Source: Streptomyces sp. SW4 (GTDB lineage: Bacteria > Actinomycetota > Actinomycetes > Streptomycetales > Streptomycetaceae). Taken from it: a stretch of 64,000 nucleotides of DNA. The stretch is taken from the NCBI GenBank assembly GCA_003248315.1, contig QKWM01000004.1, positions 2,725,001 through 2,789,000 of the forward strand, written 5' to 3'. This document shows, one piece after another, positions 27,927 through 36,935 of the stretch (positions are counted from its first letter, which is position 1; every line of letters begins with the position of its first letter). The translations under genes and the position numbers were made by a program. The notes beneath the pieces were generated by a model that was given only the letters and a program-made list of their open reading frames with translations, did not search any database and was not told where the DNA came from.

Positions 27927-28897
27927 ATGCGTACCACCATCAGGCGGGCGGGCCCCGCCGCTGCCCGGCCGACGGCGACGGCCCCGGCCACGACGGCGGT
28001 CCCGGTCACGGCGGCGGTCCCGGTCGCGGCGGCGGTCCCGGTCGCGGCGGCGGTCCCGGTCGCGGCGGCGCGCCCGGTCGCGGCGGCGCGCCCGGTCGCG
28101 GCTGCGGTCACGGCCACCGTGGCGGTCGCGGCCCTGGCCCTCGCCGTCCTCACGGCGCCGGGCGCCGAGGCGTCACCGGAGCCGGAGCCGCGCCGGGCGT
28201 GGGTCACGGCCGGCACGGCGCCGCCCGGGAGCACCCTGGAGACCGTGCACGGCAGCAGGACCGAGGACGGCGGCTGCGCCTTCGGCCTCACGGCCTCCCT
28301 CGCCCCGCAGGAGACGGCCGTCCGCGGCGAGCAGGTCCGCTTCGACCCCGAGGCCTGCGTGCTGGAGGTGGCCGTCACCCGGGGTGCCGACGCGCCGCAG
28401 GGCCCGCCGGCCGCGCCCGGCGCCGTGGAGAGCGAGCAGGCCCCGCCCCTGCCCGACGGCCCGGCCGCGCGCACGCCGCACGACGGGGTGCGCGCCTACG
28501 TCGAGTCCCGAGGACACCTGCGGACCGCCTGGCGGGACCGCTCGGGCCGGGACGTCAGCGGGGTGCGCAACGAGGTCGACTGGTACTGGAACGCCTACAA
28601 CTGCCTGGTGCCCGGCTGGGGCCAGTACGCCTACGACTGGGCGTCGGCGGGCGGCTGGCGGCTCGCGGACGACGACTGGCGCAACGTCCACGACTGCTCC
28701 CGCCAGACCTCCAGCTCCGCCGCCCGCTTCCACAACGACGGCGTGTTCTGCCCGGCTTGGCCACCGAGGCCCACTACGACCGCAACACCGTCCAGGGCAC
28801 CTGGGACGGGCGGCTCCTCGGCGAGTGGCGCACCTGGGTCTCCGGCGGCTGCACCGGCGACCTCGCCTTCCACTACGAGCTGCGCCGCACCCGGTGA
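27927..28897 (+). CDS. secreted DUF2599 domain protein, one contraction
   Basis: About 323 residues, probably exported. Odd N-terminus: a ~45-residue Ala/Val/Pro tract built from six 18-bp DNA repeats, then a hydrophobic stretch (ATVAVAALALAVLTAPGAEA) that looks like a signal peptide with A-x-A cleavage near EA-SPEP. The C-terminal DUF2599 region is Trp- and Cys-rich (DWYWNAYNCLVPGWGQYAYD, HNDGVFCPG, EWRTWVSGGCTGD). One G is missing at 28754-28755. AAGGG 9 nt before ATG 27927 supports this start; a GTG after the repeats is an alternative. Confidence 0.8.
27996..28103 (+). repeat. six 18-bp tandem repeats in the DUF2599 gene
   Basis: Unit GCGGTCCCGGTCGCGGCG, six head-to-tail copies with 0-4 changes, coding for AVPVAA or ARPVAA hexapeptides. 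Confidence 0.9.
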
Positions 28898-28951
28898 CCC
28901 GCCGCACCCGGTGAGCCGCCGCCCCCCGGTGACCCGCCGCACCCGGGCGTC

Positions 28952-30130
28952 TCAGCCGGCGTCCAGAACCGTCCGCACCGCCCGGACCAGCGCCTGCGCC
29001 CGCGGGTCGGCCGTCACCGTCCCGCGGAAGCCGTTGGTGACGTAGCCGAAGGCGATGCCCGACCCGGGGTCGGCGAAGCCGAGGGCGCCGCCCCGGCCCG
29101 GGTGCCCGAAGGAGCCGGGGCCCAGGAACGGGGACGCGCTGCCGTGCAGCATGTAGCCGAGGCCGAAGCGGGTGCCGACCACCAGCACCCGGTCCGGGCC
29201 GGCCGATTCCTCGGCCCGGGCCAGCTCCACCGTCCGCGGCGCGAACAGCCGCACGCCGTCGACCTCGCCGATCAGCGCGGCGTAGAACCGGGCCAGGCCG
29301 TCGGCGGTGGCGACGGCGTTGGTGGCCGGGAGGGCCGCCGCCCGGTACGCCGGGTCGTTCTGGTCGGGGAACGGCGTGATCGCGGCGAAGGCGCGGCGGG
29401 TGAGCGAGCCGGGATCCTCGTAGGCCTCGGTGACCGCGCGCTTCGGCCGCAGGCGCAGTCCGCCGGAGGGCGCGGGGTCGTCGACCCGGCCGACGCGGCC
29501 GGCCCGGCCCGCCGCCTCCTCGGCGGCCGGCAGGCCCAGCCAGAGGTCCAGGCCGAGCGGCGCGGCGATCTCCTCGGCGATCCACTCGCCCGTGCTCCGG
29601 CCGCCGGTCACCCGGCGCACCAGCTCGTCCACCAGCCAGCCGTAGGTCAGCGCGTGATAGCCGTGAGCGGTGCCCGGTTCCCAGGCGGGCGCCTGACCGG
29701 CGACGGCCTCCGGCCCGCGCGCGGGGTCGAGCGCCTCCTCCGGCGTGAGCGGCACGTCCAGCACCGGCACCCCCGCCCGGTGGTTCAGCACGTGCCGCAC
29801 CAGCACCCGGTCCTTGCCGTGCGCCTTGAACTCCGGCCAGTACGCCCCGACCGGCGCGTCCAGGTCCAGTTCCCCGCGCTGGTGCAGCAGCAGCGGCACG
29901 GCGGCGGCGACGCCCTTGGTCGCCGAGCGGACCACCTGGGCGGTGCCGCGCTCCCAGGGGGCCGTGCCGTCGACGTCGCGGGTGCCGCCCCACAGGTCGA
30001 CGACCCTGCGCCCGTCCCGGTAGACGGCGACCGCCGCGCCCCGGTCGCCGAGCGCCGCGAAGTTCCTCGCGAACGCGTCCCTGACCGGCTCGAAGCCCTC
30101 GGCCACTGTGCCGTGCACGTCCACGTCCAC
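28952..30130 (-). CDS. serine beta-lactamase-fold esterase (class C/EstB-like)
   Basis: 392-residue hydrolase of the beta-lactamase/D-Ala-D-Ala carboxypeptidase-like family (often an esterase). Nucleophile motif S-x-x-K in VRSATKGVAAA (~residue 70), Tyr motif in GYHALTYGWLVDELVRRVTG and the third motif H-x-G in FGHPGRGGALGF. No signal peptide, so probably cytoplasmic. GTG 30130 with AAGGAGAG 8 nt upstream. Complete frame. Confidence 0.92.
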   Translation of the reverse strand: MDVDVHGTVAEGFEPVRDAFARNFAALGDRGAAVAVYRDGRRVVDLWGGTRDVDGTAPWERGTAQVVRSATKGVAAAVPLLLHQRGELDLDAPVGAYWPEFKAHGKDRVLVRHVLNHRAGVPVLDVPLTPEEALDPARGPEAVAGQAPAWEPGTAHGYHALTYGWLVDELVRRVTGGRSTGEWIAEEIAAPLGLDLWLGLPAAEEAAGRAGRVGRVDDPAPSGGLRLRPKRAVTEAYEDPGSLTRRAFAAITPFPDQNDPAYRAAALPATNAVATADGLARFYAALIGEVDGVRLFAPRTVELARAEESAGPDRVLVVGTRFGLGYMLHGSASPFLGPGSFGHPGRGGALGFADPGSGIAFGYVTNGFRGTVTADPRAQALVRAVRTVLDAG

Positions 30131-30221
30131 CGTCCTGCTCTCCTTCGGCTCGCCTGCGACAGTGACGGCAACGCCCGGGTTCCGCCTGCGATTCCTGGGC
30201 GGAGCCGCCCCGGCAGGATCG

Positions 30222-30998
30222 TTACGTCGATGTTGCCGCGCCGCGCGGGTCGAAGCCGAAGGGCAGCTCCAGGCGGTGCGCCCGCATCAGCTCCGCGTCG
30301 GCCAGCAGCTCGCCGGTGGGGCCGTCCGCGGCGATCACGCCCTCGCTGAGCACCAGCGAGCGCGGGCACAGCTCCAGGGCGTAGGGCAGGTCGTGGGTGA
30401 CCATCAGGACCGTGACGTCCAGGGAGCGCAGGATGTCGGCCAGCTCGCGGCGGGAGGCCGGGTCGAGGTTGGACGACGGTTCGTCCAGCACCAGGATCTC
30501 CGGCTCCATGACCAGCACCGTCGCCACGGCCACCCGGCGCCGCTGGCCGAAGGAGAGGTGGTGCGGGGGCCGGTCCTTGAAGTCGCGCATGCCGACCAGG
30601 TCCAGCGCCCGGTCCACCCGCTCCTCCAGCTCCGCGCCCCGCAGCCCGGCCGCCGCCGGACCGAACGCCACGTCCTCGCGCACCGTCGGCATGAACAGCT
30701 GGTCGTCGGGGTCCTGGAAGACGATGCCGACGCGGCGCCGGATCTCGGCCAGGTGCGCCCGGTCCACGGGCAGCCCGGCGACGGTCACGGTCCCGACGCC
30801 GCCGGACAGGATGCCGTTGAGGTGCAGCACGAGCGTGGTCTTGCCGGCGCCGTTCGGACCGAGCAGGGCGACCCGCTCGCCGCGCGCCAGGGAGAAGTCG
30901 ACGCCGAAGAGGGCCTGGTGGCCGTCCGGGTAGGCGTAGGCGAGGCCGCGGACCTCCAGCGAGGCGGGCGCGGACGGGGATGCGGTCGTGTCGGTCAC
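30222..30998 (-). CDS. cbiO: ECF transporter ATP-binding subunit (CbiO/NikO type)
   Basis: ATPase of an energy-coupling-factor metal transporter, about 258 residues. Walker A LLGPNGAGKTTL, Q-loop FQDPDDQLFMPTV, signature LSFGQRRRVA, Walker B ILVLDEPSSNLD and the switch His in VTHDL. GTG 30998 overlaps the cbiQ stop by 4 nt (GTGA); an in-frame ATG three codons earlier (31007) is the alternative. Third gene of cbiM-cbiQ-cbiO. Confidence 0.92.
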   Translation of the reverse strand: MTDTTASPSAPASLEVRGLAYAYPDGHQALFGVDFSLARGERVALLGPNGAGKTTLVLHLNGILSGGVGTVTVAGLPVDRAHLAEIRRRVGIVFQDPDDQLFMPTVREDVAFGPAAAGLRGAELEERVDRALDLVGMRDFKDRPPHHLSFGQRRRVAVATVLVMEPEILVLDEPSSNLDPASRRELADILRSLDVTVLMVTHDLPYALELCPRSLVLSEGVIAADGPTGELLADAELMRAHRLELPFGFDPRGAATST

Positions 30999-31754
30999 AG
31001 CGTCCATCCCAGCAGACAGACCACGAGCGCGGCACCGGGGAGGGCGAGCGCGTACGACCACTGCGCCCGGGAGGCGGTCACCTCGTCGATCACCGGCATG
31101 GCGCCCGCGTAGCCGCGGCTGATCATGGCGAGGTGGACGCGCTCGCCGCGTTCGTAGGCCCGGATGAACAGGGCGCCGGCGGACTTGGCCAGCACGCCCC
31201 AGTGCCGCACGCCGCTCGCCTCGAAGCCCCGGGACTCCCGGGCGATCCGCATCCGCCGCATCTCGCCGGTGATCACGTCCCCGTACCGGATCATGAAGGA
31301 GGCGATCTGCACCAGCAGCGGGGCAGCTTCAGCCGCTCCAGGCCGAGCAGCAGCGCGCGCAGCTCGGTGGTGGCCGCCAGCAGCACCGACGCCGCGACGC
31401 CCAGCGTGCCCTTGGCCAGCACGTTCCAGGCGCCCCACAGGCCGCCGACGCTCAGCGACGCCCCGAGCACCTCGACGCGCTCGCCCTCGGCCACGAACGG
31501 CATGAGCACCGCGAAGGCGACGAACGGCACCTCGATCAGCAGCCGTTTGAGCAGGAACCCGGCCGGGACGCGGGCGGCGCGGGCCACCGCCGCGAGCAGG
31601 ACGGCGTACAGGCCGAACGCCCACACCGCCTCGCGCGGCGTCGAGACGACGATCAGCACGAAGGCGAAGACCGCCGCGAGCTTGGTGTGCGGCGGCAGCC
31701 GGTGCACGGGGAGGTGCCGGGCCGGTGGAGCCGGTGGGCGTGGCCGGCGCCCAC
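30995..31754 (-). CDS. cbiQ: ECF transporter T component (CbiQ/NikQ type), two contractions
   Basis: Transmembrane coupling protein of the ECF transporter, about 253 residues. Several hydrophobic helices (KLAAVFAFVLIVVSTPREAV; WAFGLYAVLLAAVARA), then the two coupling-helix motifs with A-R-x: RIARESRGFE and MISRGYAGA. Starts at GTG 31754, one base after the cbiM stop. Single bases are missing at 31320-31323 (expected K-L-P-P-L-L-V-Q) and 31708-31711 (S-P-V-H-R-L-P-P). Confidence 0.9.
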
Positions 31755-31755
31755 G

Positions 31756-32821
31756 TCAGACGCGCTCCACGTGCTCGGCGGAGGCCGGCGCGGTGTCGTC
31801 GGTGCGCCGCCTGCGGACCGCCCAGAACACCGCGCTGCCCGCGACGACGGTCGCGCCGACGCCGATCACGCCCGCGAGGCCGCCGGAGAGCCGGGCGTCG
31901 TCGACGTCCTTCACCCCGTAGTCGGCCAGCGGGGAGCCGGCGGCCGCGTGCTCCTCGGTCCTGGCGTCGATGCCCTGGTCGGCGGCGACCTTCTCCAGCC
32001 CGTCGGGGGAGGCGGAGGCGTAGAAGCTGACGAACCCGGCCAGCACCAGCGAGGTGACCAGGCCGGCCGCCCAGAACCGGCGGGAGGAGCGGGCCGCGGC
32101 GGGCGCGGGGCCGCCGGGTCGGTGTCGGGGCGTCGACCAGGGCGCCGCCGACGCGCAGCTTCAGGCGCTGCCCGAGCCCCCGGGCGCCGTACACCAGGTC
32201 CGGGCGTACGGCGATGACGGCGCCGACGGTCAGCGCGGTGATGGCCGCCTCGCCGACGCCGATCAGCAGGTGCACGCCGACCATGGCGGTGGCGACCTTG
32301 CCGATCGCGACGTCCGTGGTGCCGCCGGTCCAGTACAGCAGCGTGAAGGCCAGCGCGGCGGCCGGCACGGAGACCAGCGCGGCGACGAAGGAGGCCGCGG
32401 TGACCGAGCGGCGCGAGCGCGGCAGCACCTTCACCAGGCCCCGGAACAGGGCGTAGGCGACGAGCGTGCCGACGATCGCCATGTCGGTGATGTTCACGCC
32501 GAGCGCGGTCAGGCCGCCGTCGGCGAAGAGGACGGCCTGCATGAGCAGGACGACGGAGATGCACAGGACGCCGGTGCACGGGCCGACGAGGATCGCGGCC
32601 AGGGCCCCGCCCAGCAGGTGCCCGCTGGTGCCGGCCGCGACGGGGAAGTTCAGCATCTGCACCGCGAAGACGAACGCGGCCACGAGCCCGGCCAGCGGGG
32701 CCGACCGCTCCTCCCCGAGTTCCCGGCGCGCGCCGCGCAGGGCGAGGGCGACCGTGCCCGCGGCGATCACGCCGGTCGCGGCGGAGGTGGGGGCGTCGAT
32801 GAATCCGTCGGGTACGTGCAC
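31756..32821 (-). CDS. cbiM: ECF metal transporter S component (CbiM/NikM type with CbiN/PDGLE tail), frame broken once
   Basis: Substrate-binding membrane subunit for Ni2+ or Co2+, about 355 residues. It begins M-H-V-P-D-G-F; the His at position 2 is a metal ligand in this family, which fixes the GTG 32821 start. Helices include FVFAVQMLNFPVAAGTSGHL with the conserved N-F/H pair and MVGVHLLIGVGEAAITAL. The C-terminal part is a fused PDGLE/CbiN domain (SASPDGLEKVA, ADYG, final helix and basic tail). The frame changes near 32116-32118, explained by two missing C. A Nur-like box lies 19 bp upstream. Confidence 0.9.
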
Positions 32822-32840
32822 GCGTCGATGGTGCGGCTTG

Positions 32841-32857
32841 TTGCAAGGCACTTGCAA
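32841..32857. promoter_or_regulatory. Nur-like box upstream of cbiM
   Basis: TTGCAA-N5-TTGCAA, perfect match to the TTGCAA-N5-TTGCAA site reported for the nickel-responsive Fur-family regulator Nur of Streptomyces. It lies 19 bp before the cbiM start on the minus strand. Confidence 0.75.
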
Positions 32858-32999
32858 GAGCCCATGCCAAGCCTTTACCTGCCGCTTATCTCACATCTGC
32901 TATCCGCGCCGAAGGGCGGGAACCGGGAAATGTGCGACATTGGAGTGGGGGTGGGACGCACAGCTCGCATACAGGTGGCACAGCGTAAGGGGCCATCCG

Positions 33000-33383
33000 A
33001 TGTCCGTAGTCGAACAGTACGCACGAGCCCACATCCTCACCGACACGGACGCCCCCGGCCAGGAGGACGGCGGGGCCGTACCGGTGGTGCTGCGGTACGA
33101 CCCCGAGGACGACCCGCGCTGCGTGCGCATGGGCATACCCGTGCGCCGGCCCGGCGCCGCCCCCCGCTCCCGCGAGTGGACCTTCGACCGGTCCCTGCTG
33201 GAACAGGGGCTCAGGGCCCCGGCCGGCACCGGCGAGGTCCGGGTGTGGCCCTGCGGCCGGGTCCAGGCCGTCGTCGAGTTCCACTCCTCGCAGGGCTGCT
33301 CGGTGGTGCAGCTGGAGACCAAGGCCCTGCTGCGCTTCCTGCGCCGCACCTACGCAGCGACGGCCGAGCCCGTCCCGCACTAG
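33000..33383 (+). CDS. ssgE: SsgA-like sporulation/cell division protein, probably SsgE
   Basis: 127 residues. Matches the SALP family restricted to sporulating actinomycetes, which control septum and spore-wall processes: PVVLRYDPEDDPRCVRM, EWTFDRSLLEQGL, PAGTGEVRVWPCG, VVEFHSSQGCSVV and LLRFLRRTYAA. The neighbours (two penicillin-binding proteins downstream on the other strand) fit the known ssgE location in S. coelicolor, from memory. AAGGGG 8 nt before ATG 33000. Divergent from the ECF transporter. Confidence 0.85.
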   Translation: MSVVEQYARAHILTDTDAPGQEDGGAVPVVLRYDPEDDPRCVRMGIPVRRPGAAPRSREWTFDRSLLEQGLRAPAGTGEVRVWPCGRVQAVVEFHSSQGCSVVQLETKALLRFLRRTYAATAEPVPH

Positions 33384-33420
33384 GAGGCTCAGCCGCCCGC
33401 CCCGGCGTCGGGCCCGCGGC

Positions 33421-35091
33421 TCAGCCGCCCGCCTTCAGCAGTGCCGCCACGATCGGGCCCGCCGTCTCGCCGCCGTGCCCGGCCGCCTGGACCACGGCCG
33501 CCGCGGCCAGATCGCCCCGGTAGGCGGTGAACCAGCCGTTGGGCTTCTCCTGGCCGTCGACCTCCGCGGAGCCGGTCTTGGCGCCCATGTCACCGCCGAC
33601 CCCGGACATCGCCCCCGCCGCCGTGCCGGCGGACGCGGTGTACGACATCAGCTCGCGCAGCTGCGCCAGCGTCCCCGGCGACATCGTGCGCTGCGCCGTG
33701 GCCAGCTCGCGGCCGTCCACCGACGGGGAGACCAGATACGGCTGGTGGAAGCTGCCCGACTTCACCGTCGCCGCGACCGACGCCATGTTCAGCGGGTTCA
33801 TGCGCACGCCGCCCTGACCGATGAGGGAGGCGGCCATCGGCGCGGCGCTCTGCACCGGCACCGCGCCGTCGAAGGTGGGCACCCCCACCGACCAGTTGTT
33901 CCGCGCCAGGCCGAAGACCTGCTGGGCCTGCTTGGTCAGGTCGTCGTTCTCCAGCTCGGGCGCCTGGCTGATGAAGGCCGTGTTGCAGGAGCGGGCGAAA
34001 CTCGCCTTGAACGTGCCGCCCTTGATCTCGAACTTGTCGTCGTTCTGGAACTTCCAGCCGCCGTAGCTGAAGTACTTCGGGCACGGGTGCTGCTCGTCCA
34101 TCGACGCCAGCCCCTTCTCGATCAGCATCGACGCGGTGATCACCTTCATCGTCGAGCCGGGGGCCAGCGAGCCCTGGAAGGCGGTGTTGAAGCCGTGACC
34201 GCTGTTGGCCACCGCGAGGATCTCGCCGGTCGAGGCGCGCGTCACCACCACCGACGCCCGGGCCTTCCTCGCCACCTGCTCCTCGGCCGCCGCCTGCAGC
34301 TTCGGGTCCAGCGTCGTCTTCACGGTGCCCGGCGTGCCCTCGCTCAGCTCCAGCAGGGTCTTGTCGGACAGCTTCCGCTTCTTCGACTCCTCGCCGCGCA
34401 CCACGCGCAGTTCGGTCCCGGCCGTGCCGCCGGCCTTGTCGCCGTACTTCTCGCGCAGCCCGTCCAGGACCGAGCCGAGCGAGGGGTACGCGTCCGTGGT
34501 CAGCTCCCCGCCGTCCCGGTCCAGCGCCTTCACCGGCGGGTCCCCGGCCTCGCCGGTCACCAGCCGGTCGCCCTCGCGCAGCTCGGGGTGGACCACGGAG
34601 GCCGCCCAGTCGACGCGCGGGGCGCCGTCGCCCGGCGCGCGGACCACCGTCAGCGCGCTGTCGTACGCCAGCGGCTTGCTGGTGCCCTCGTGCGTCACCG
34701 TCGCCTTGACGGAGAAGGGCACCTTGGCGCCGGCGGGCGTGCCCGGGGTGAGGGTGACGTCCTCGACGCGGGCGTCCTCGGCGTAGCCCTTGAGCAGGGC
34801 GGCGGCGGCCTCGGCGTCGTCGGTGACGGCGGCGGCCTGCTCGACGTCGCCCTGCTGCCAGGCGGTGAGGAAGCGGCGGGCCGTGTCGGTGACCTCGGCC
34901 CGGGTCGGCGGGCCGGTGCGCGTCCTGTCCTCGGCCGCTGTGGACGCCGCCCGGGTCTCCCCGGTGTCCGGCCCGCCCCACAGCGCGTAGGCGCCGGCCC
35001 CGGCGCCGCCGGCGACGACCGCCGCGATCACCCCGCCGATCACGGCGGGTCTGGTGTTCCGTCGCTCGGCGACGCGCCTTCTGTTGCCCAC
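33421..35091 (-). CDS. penicillin-binding protein (class B-like transpeptidase)
   Basis: 556 residues; periplasmic-facing transpeptidase that cross-links peptidoglycan. One N-terminal helix (VIGGVIAAVVAGGAGAGAYALW), an NTF2-like/MecA_N domain (TARRFLTAWQQGDVEQAA), a dimerisation region, then the transpeptidase with S-x-x-K in GSTMKVITAS, S-x-N in RSCNTAF and KTGS in GAKTGSAEVDG. Frame intact. Sits 76 bp downstream of a paralogous PBP gene, with its own short intergenic region. Confidence 0.95.
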   Translation of the reverse strand: MGNRRRVAERRNTRPAVIGGVIAAVVAGGAGAGAYALWGGPDTGETRAASTAAEDRTRTGPPTRAEVTDTARRFLTAWQQGDVEQAAAVTDDAEAAAALLKGYAEDARVEDVTLTPGTPAGAKVPFSVKATVTHEGTSKPLAYDSALTVVRAPGDGAPRVDWAASVVHPELREGDRLVTGEAGDPPVKALDRDGGELTTDAYPSLGSVLDGLREKYGDKAGGTAGTELRVVRGEESKKRKLSDKTLLELSEGTPGTVKTTLDPKLQAAAEEQVARKARASVVVTRASTGEILAVANSGHGFNTAFQGSLAPGSTMKVITASMLIEKGLASMDEQHPCPKYFSYGGWKFQNDDKFEIKGGTFKASFARSCNTAFISQAPELENDDLTKQAQQVFGLARNNWSVGVPTFDGAVPVQSAAPMAASLIGQGGVRMNPLNMASVAATVKSGSFHQPYLVSPSVDGRELATAQRTMSPGTLAQLRELMSYTASAGTAAGAMSGVGGDMGAKTGSAEVDGQEKPNGWFTAYRGDLAAAAVVQAAGHGGETAGPIVAALLKAGG

Positions 35092-35167
35092 AGCTTCCCG
35101 TTCCCTCGTACGCCCTCACGCTCTCAACGACGGGACTCACGGTAGGGTCCCGCCGGTTGCAGTGAGA

Positions 35168-36797
35168 TCAGCCACCCGCCCGCAGCACGTCGGCCACGAT
35201 CGGGCCGGCCGCGTCGCCGCCGTGCCCGGCGCCCTGGGCCATCGCCGCCGCGGCGAGGTCGTCGCGGAACCCGGTGAACCAGCTGTCCGACACCTCCTGC
35301 CCGTCGACCTCGGCCGAACCGGTCTTGGCGCCGATGTCGCCGCCGAGCCCGGCCATGGCCTCCTGCCCGGTGCCCCGGGTCGCGGTGAGCCGCATCATCT
35401 GCTTCAGCTGGGCGGCGGTGCCCGGCGCCAGCCCCTCGGCGGTGGCCAGTCGCCGTCCGTCCAGGTCGGGGGAGACGAGGTAGGGCTGGCGGAACACGCC
35501 GGTGATGGCGGTCGCGGTCACCGACGCCATGTTCAGCGGGTTCATCTGCACCTGGCCCTGGCCGATGGCGCCCGCCGCCCGGTCCGGCCCGGCGACGGCC
35601 GGCACGCTGCCGTCGAAGGAGGGGATGCCGGTCTGCCAGTCGTCGCGGCCGAGCCCGAACCGCTGCCGGGCCTCGGCCGTCAGCGAGGCGTCCGTGAGCG
35701 GCTCCTCGTCGATCAGCTTGATGAAGGCGGTGTTGCAGGACCGCAGGAAGCTGTCGGCCAGCGTCGCGCTCTCGTTCGGGTCCATGCCGGTGAGGTTCTT
35801 GAAGGTCTGGCTCTGCCAGGTGGCGGTGTCCGGGCAGGGCGCGGGGCCGTTCATCGAGGTCACGCCGTTGTCGATGAGCATCGCCGCGGTGATGATCTTC
35901 ATGGTGGAGCCGGGTGCGACCTTGCCCTGGAAGGCCGCGTTGAAGCCGTCGGCCCGGTTGTTCGCCACGGCCAGCACCTCGCCGGTGCTCGGCTTCACCG
36001 CCACCACCGACGACTCGGCGTACTTCTTCACCGCCCGCTCGGCCGCCGCCTGCACGCTCGGGCTGAGCGTGGTGCGCAGCCGGCCCGGCTCGCCCTCGGC
36101 CAGCGTCAGCAGCGGGGTGTCGGCGGCGCCGTCGGCCGTGTGCCGGACCACCAGCTCGACGCCGGGCTCGCCGCCCGCCTTGTCGCCGTACTTCTGGCGC
36201 AGGGTGTCCAGGACCGGGCCGAGGGAGGGGTACTCCTCCTTCGTCAGCACGGTGCCGTCCCGGCCGACGGCCTGGATCGGCGGGCTCGCCGACTCCTCGG
36301 TGACCAGCGTGTCGCCGTCCTTCAGCCGCGGGTGGACGACCGACGGGTCCCAGTCGACGAGGGCCCGCCCGGTGGTGGCCCCGCGCACGACGGTCAGCGT
36401 GCTCCGGTACGTCAGCGGCTCGGAGGCCCCGTCGTACGACACCGTCCCTTGACCGTGAACGGCACCTTCGTGCCGGAGGCGGTGCCCGGCACGACGGTGA
36501 CGTCCTGGATGTGCGCGTCCTCCCGGTAGGCCGTCAGCAGCGCCTCGGCCCCGGTGGCGTCGTCGGTGTACCCCGCCGCCTCGGCCGCCCGGCCCCCCTC
36601 CCAGGCCGCGAAGAACTTCTCCGTCGTCTCCTTCACCTCGGCCGCGCTCGGCGGCCCGGATCTCGCCGCGCCGTCCCCCGACGCGCTGCCCGAGCCGCCG
36701 TTCACCGCCGAGACGATGGTGTAGGCGCCGTACCCGGCGCCGCCCACCATCGCGGCGAACACGCCGCCGACGACGGCGACCTTGACCCCCTGCCCAT
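35168..36797 (-). CDS. second penicillin-binding protein, two contractions
   Basis: Paralogue of the downstream PBP, about 543 residues, same architecture: N-terminal helix (VKVAVVGGVFAAMVGGAGYG), NTF2-like domain (TTEKFFAAWEGGRAAEAAGY), transpeptidase with GSTMKIITAA, RSCNTAFIKL and GAKTGSAEVDG. One G is missing at 36446-36448 (expected V-K-G-T-V-S-Y-D-G) and one in the run at 36786-36790 near the start. ATG 36797 has GGGGAGGGG about 8 nt upstream and restores M-G-R-G-V-K-V. Confidence 0.92.
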
Positions 36798-36841
36798 CGG
36801 CAGACCCCTCCCCTTGGGCCTCCTGCCCGCCCCCGATTTAT

Positions 36842-36853
36842 TGAACGCGTTCA
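36842..36853. promoter_or_regulatory. 12-bp palindrome upstream of the PBP gene
   Basis: TGAACGCGTTCA, perfect, 44 bp before the PBP start in an AT-richer patch (TTTATTGAAC...). Candidate operator. Confidence 0.5.
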
Positions 36854-36935
36854 GAAAGCAGTTGTGGGTTGCATGCTATGCGCACGCAGTGACCGGCGGC
36901 AGGGCCGTGTCCGTTTGGTGGCCGAACGGAGACCG

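Noticed and set aside
27996..28103. CRISPR-like array
   Set aside because: 18-bp units without spacers, in frame inside a gene.
32822..32999. Cobalamin riboswitch upstream of cbiM
   Set aside because: Too short, no B12-box-like sequence; the Nur-like dyad explains control better.
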